DNA of 64,000 nt. Source: Jilunia laotingensis (lineage in GTDB: Bacteria > Bacteroidota > Bacteroidia > Bacteroidales > Bacteroidaceae). The stretch covers positions 2,480,001 through 2,544,000 of the forward strand of contig NZ_JACRTF010000001.1 in NCBI RefSeq assembly GCF_014385165.1, in the 5' to 3' direction. The notes under the pieces are model-generated. The model searched no databases and had not been told where the DNA came from. It was given only the letters and a program-made list of their open reading frames with translations. Below are positions 62,167 to 64,000 of this stretch, piece after piece. The translations under genes and the position numbers were made by a program. Position 1 is the first letter of the stretch; each line of letters starts with the position of its first letter.

Positions 62167-63471
62167 ATGGCTTCATTTGTAATCGAAGGAGGGCACAAGC
62201 TTTGTGGTGAAATTCATCCACAAGGTGCTAAAAACGAGGTATTGCAGATCATCTGCGCTACATTGCTTACTGCCGAGGAAGTAATAGTAAATAATATTCC
62301 CGACATTCTGGATGTCAACAACCTCATCCAATTGATGAGAGACATGGGGGTGACAGTTGCAAAACAGGGTATTGACTCATATAGTTTCAAAGCGGAAAAT
62401 GTGGATCTTGCTTATCTGGAAAGTGACGAGTTTCTGAAGAAGTGTTCCAGTCTTCGCGGTTCGGTGATGCTGATCGGGCCAATGGTAGCTCGTTTTGGTA
62501 AAGCAATGATATCCAAGCCGGGTGGAGATAAGATAGGCCGCCGCCGTTTGGATACTCATTTTATCGGTATCCAGAATCTGGGAGCTGATTTCAAATATAA
62601 CGATGAACGTGAGATTTTTGAAATTGCTGCCGATAAGTTGCACGGAACATACATGCTTTTGGACGAGGCTTCCGTTACCGGAACTGCCAACATTGTTATG
62701 GCGGCTGTATTGGCGAAAGGAACGACTACCATTTATAATGCAGCTTGTGAACCATATTTACAGCAATTATGCAGAATGCTCAACCGGATGGGGGCAAAAA
62801 TCAGTGGCATTGCTTCCAACCTTCTCACTATCGAAGGGGTAGACGAACTGCACGGGACGCAACATACCGTTTTGCCGGACATGATTGAAGTAGGCAGTTT
62901 CATCGGAATGGCAGCTATGACCGGAAGCGAGATCACGATTAAACGTGTCTCTTATGAGAATTTGGGTATTATCCCCGAAAGTTTCCGCCGTTTGGGTATT
63001 AAGCTCGAACAACGTGGAGATGATATTTATGTCCCTGCACAGGATAGTTACCAGATCGAATCGTTTATTGATGGTTCCATCATGACGATTGCGGATGCTC
63101 CATGGCCAGGTTTGACTCCTGATTTGCTCAGTGTGTTGCTGGTAGTCGCTACGCAAGCTAAAGGGAGTGTGCTGATTCATCAGAAGATGTTCGAAAGCCG
63201 CTTGTTTTTTGTAGACAAGTTGATTGATATGGGAGCGCAAATCATCTTATGCGACCCGCATCGTGCGGTTGTAATCGGCCATAATCACGGTTTCAAACTC
63301 CGGGGTGGTAACATGATTTCTCCCGACATCCGTGCAGGTATTGCCTTGTTGATTGCAGCGATGAGTGCCGAAGGCAGCAGCCGTATCCACAACATCGAGC
63401 AAATAGACCGCGGATACCAGAACATTGAAGGCCGGTTGAATGCGATCGGTGCCAGAATTACCCGAATATGA
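62167..63471 (+). CDS. murA: UDP-N-acetylglucosamine 1-carboxyvinyltransferase (MurA) with Asp in place of the fosfomycin-target Cys
   Basis: First committed step of peptidoglycan synthesis, transferring enolpyruvyl from PEP to UDP-GlcNAc. It has 434 residues, normal. The two inside-out beta-alpha halves are visible ([80 protein letters not shown]). In the active-site loop the sequence is [16 protein letters not shown], with Asp121 at the place of E. coli Cys115. Such Cys-to-Asp variants remain active and resist fosfomycin in other bacteria. The murA stop overlaps the rimM ATG. Confidence 0.96.
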   Translation: MASFVIEGGHKLCGEIHPQGAKNEVLQIICATLLTAEEVIVNNIPDILDVNNLIQLMRDMGVTVAKQGIDSYSFKAENVDLAYLESDEFLKKCSSLRGSVMLIGPMVARFGKAMISKPGGDKIGRRRLDTHFIGIQNLGADFKYNDEREIFEIAADKLHGTYMLLDEASVTGTANIVMAAVLAKGTTTIYNAACEPYLQQLCRMLNRMGAKISGIASNLLTIEGVDELHGTQHTVLPDMIEVGSFIGMAAMTGSEITIKRVSYENLGIIPESFRRLGIKLEQRGDDIYVPAQDSYQIESFIDGSIMTIADAPWPGLTPDLLSVLLVVATQAKGSVLIHQKMFESRLFFVDKLIDMGAQIILCDPHRAVVIGHNHGFKLRGGNMISPDIRAGIALLIAAMSAEGSSRIHNIEQIDRGYQNIEGRLNAIGARITRI

Positions 63472-64000
63472 TAAAAAAAGAAGAAGTATATAAGATAGGG
63501 ATTTTTAATAAGCCGCATGGCATCCATGGAGAGTTGTCGTTCACTTTTACTGATGATATCTTCGACCGTACCGATTGTGATTATCTAATTTGTTTGCTGG
63601 ATGGGATATTTGTTCCCTTCTTCATCAAAGAATATCGGTTTCGTTCGGATTCCACGGCATTAGTGAAACTCGAAGGGGTGGATTCGGCAGAGCGAGCCCG
63701 TATGTTTACGAATGTGGAAGTATATTTTCCTGTGGAACATGTAGAGGAAGCAGAAGCGGGCGAATTGTCATGGAATTTCTTTGTCGGTTTCCATATGGAA
63801 GAAGTAAATCATGGTGTATTGGGAGAAATAATAGAGGTGGACGATTCTACTGCTAATCCTCTTTTTGTTGTAGAACTTCTGAATGGTGAAGAGCTTTTGG
63901 TACCGGCTCAGGAAGATTTTATTATTGGAGTTGATGCTGATAATAAGAATATTACGGTTGATTTACCCGAAGGACTATTGAACTTGGATGAAGTTGGAAC
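63468..64000 (+). CDS. rimM: Ribosome maturation factor RimM, cut by the right window edge
   Basis: Assists 30S subunit assembly by binding uS19. The visible 177 codons cover nearly all of the usual 165-180 residues. The N-terminal RimM beta-barrel begins [20 protein letters not shown]. The linker and PRC-barrel follow ([44 protein letters not shown]-like [20 protein letters not shown]). Its ATG overlaps the murA stop as ATGA, indicating coupled translation. The 3' end is outside the window. Confidence 0.94.
   Translation, partial: MIKKEEVYKIGIFNKPHGIHGELSFTFTDDIFDRTDCDYLICLLDGIFVPFFIKEYRFRSDSTALVKLEGVDSAERARMFTNVEVYFPVEHVEEAEAGELSWNFFVGFHMEEVNHGVLGEIIEVDDSTANPLFVVELLNGEELLVPAQEDFIIGVDADNKNITVDLPEGLLNLDEVG

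Overview
The window reads as a chromosomal segment of a gut Bacteroides species. It resembles the B. thetaiotaomicron group in gene content: a periplasmic bile salt hydrolase, a methylmalonyl-CoA mutase pair, DUF4290 next to murA, and a yicC-gmk-nadD block. Many genes carry the Bacteroidota promoter -7 box TAnnTTTG (CAAAnnTA when read for minus-strand genes), often with TTTG 18 to 20 bp upstream. The species assignment is an inference from gene content, not a database match.

Layout. 1-2298: RND efflux permease (cut by the window edge) and its membrane fusion lipoprotein. 2686-3534: an Rpn-type PD-(D/E)XK protein. 3535-4776: a long intergenic region with a degenerate 22-bp tandem array and a structured leader in front of a composite DNA-binding regulator (4777-5568). 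5592-13906: NamZ-type muramidase, HD protein, LptD, uracil-DNA glycosylase, asparagine synthetase A, an odd tRNA-Arg, a HAD phosphatase and a small lipoprotein. 13995-19089: a membrane TPR/LuxR-type regulator divergent from a large secreted protein. 19207-23405: lysS-gpsA-pgi operon. 24231-29761: two MATE exporters, a serpin lipoprotein, a Crp/Fnr regulator and a cytidylate-kinase-like protein. 29876-34975: three-gene block of secreted proteins, two with Omp28/thioredoxin-like CxxC domains. 35344-37011: AAE-family transporter. 37239-41286: mutA-mutB. 41387-43653: a tandem promoter/terminator arrangement and topB. 44124-47292: PD40/OmpA lipoprotein and bile salt hydrolase. 47335-49429: yicC-gmk-nadD. 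50564-58315: a 2583-residue secreted subtilase, convergent with a TPR histidine kinase (58490-60613). 60789-64000: tsaB, DUF4290, murA and rimM (cut by the window edge).

Most genes are core or ordinary accessory Bacteroides genes. The least explained signals are non-coding. Four intergenic arrays have exactly 22-bp periodicity, and two of them sit in a shared element of about 450 bp. A tRNA-Arg(CCG) appears to replace the G19-C56 tertiary pair with A19-U56. A terminator-bounded short transcript probably lies between two promoters ahead of topB. The composite regulator and the bile salt hydrolase both have structured leaders. Several secreted proteins carry type IX-like C-terminal tails, and no core translocon gene is visible here. 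I see no CRISPR array, no complete insertion sequence and no rRNA operon. No complete new system is demonstrated.
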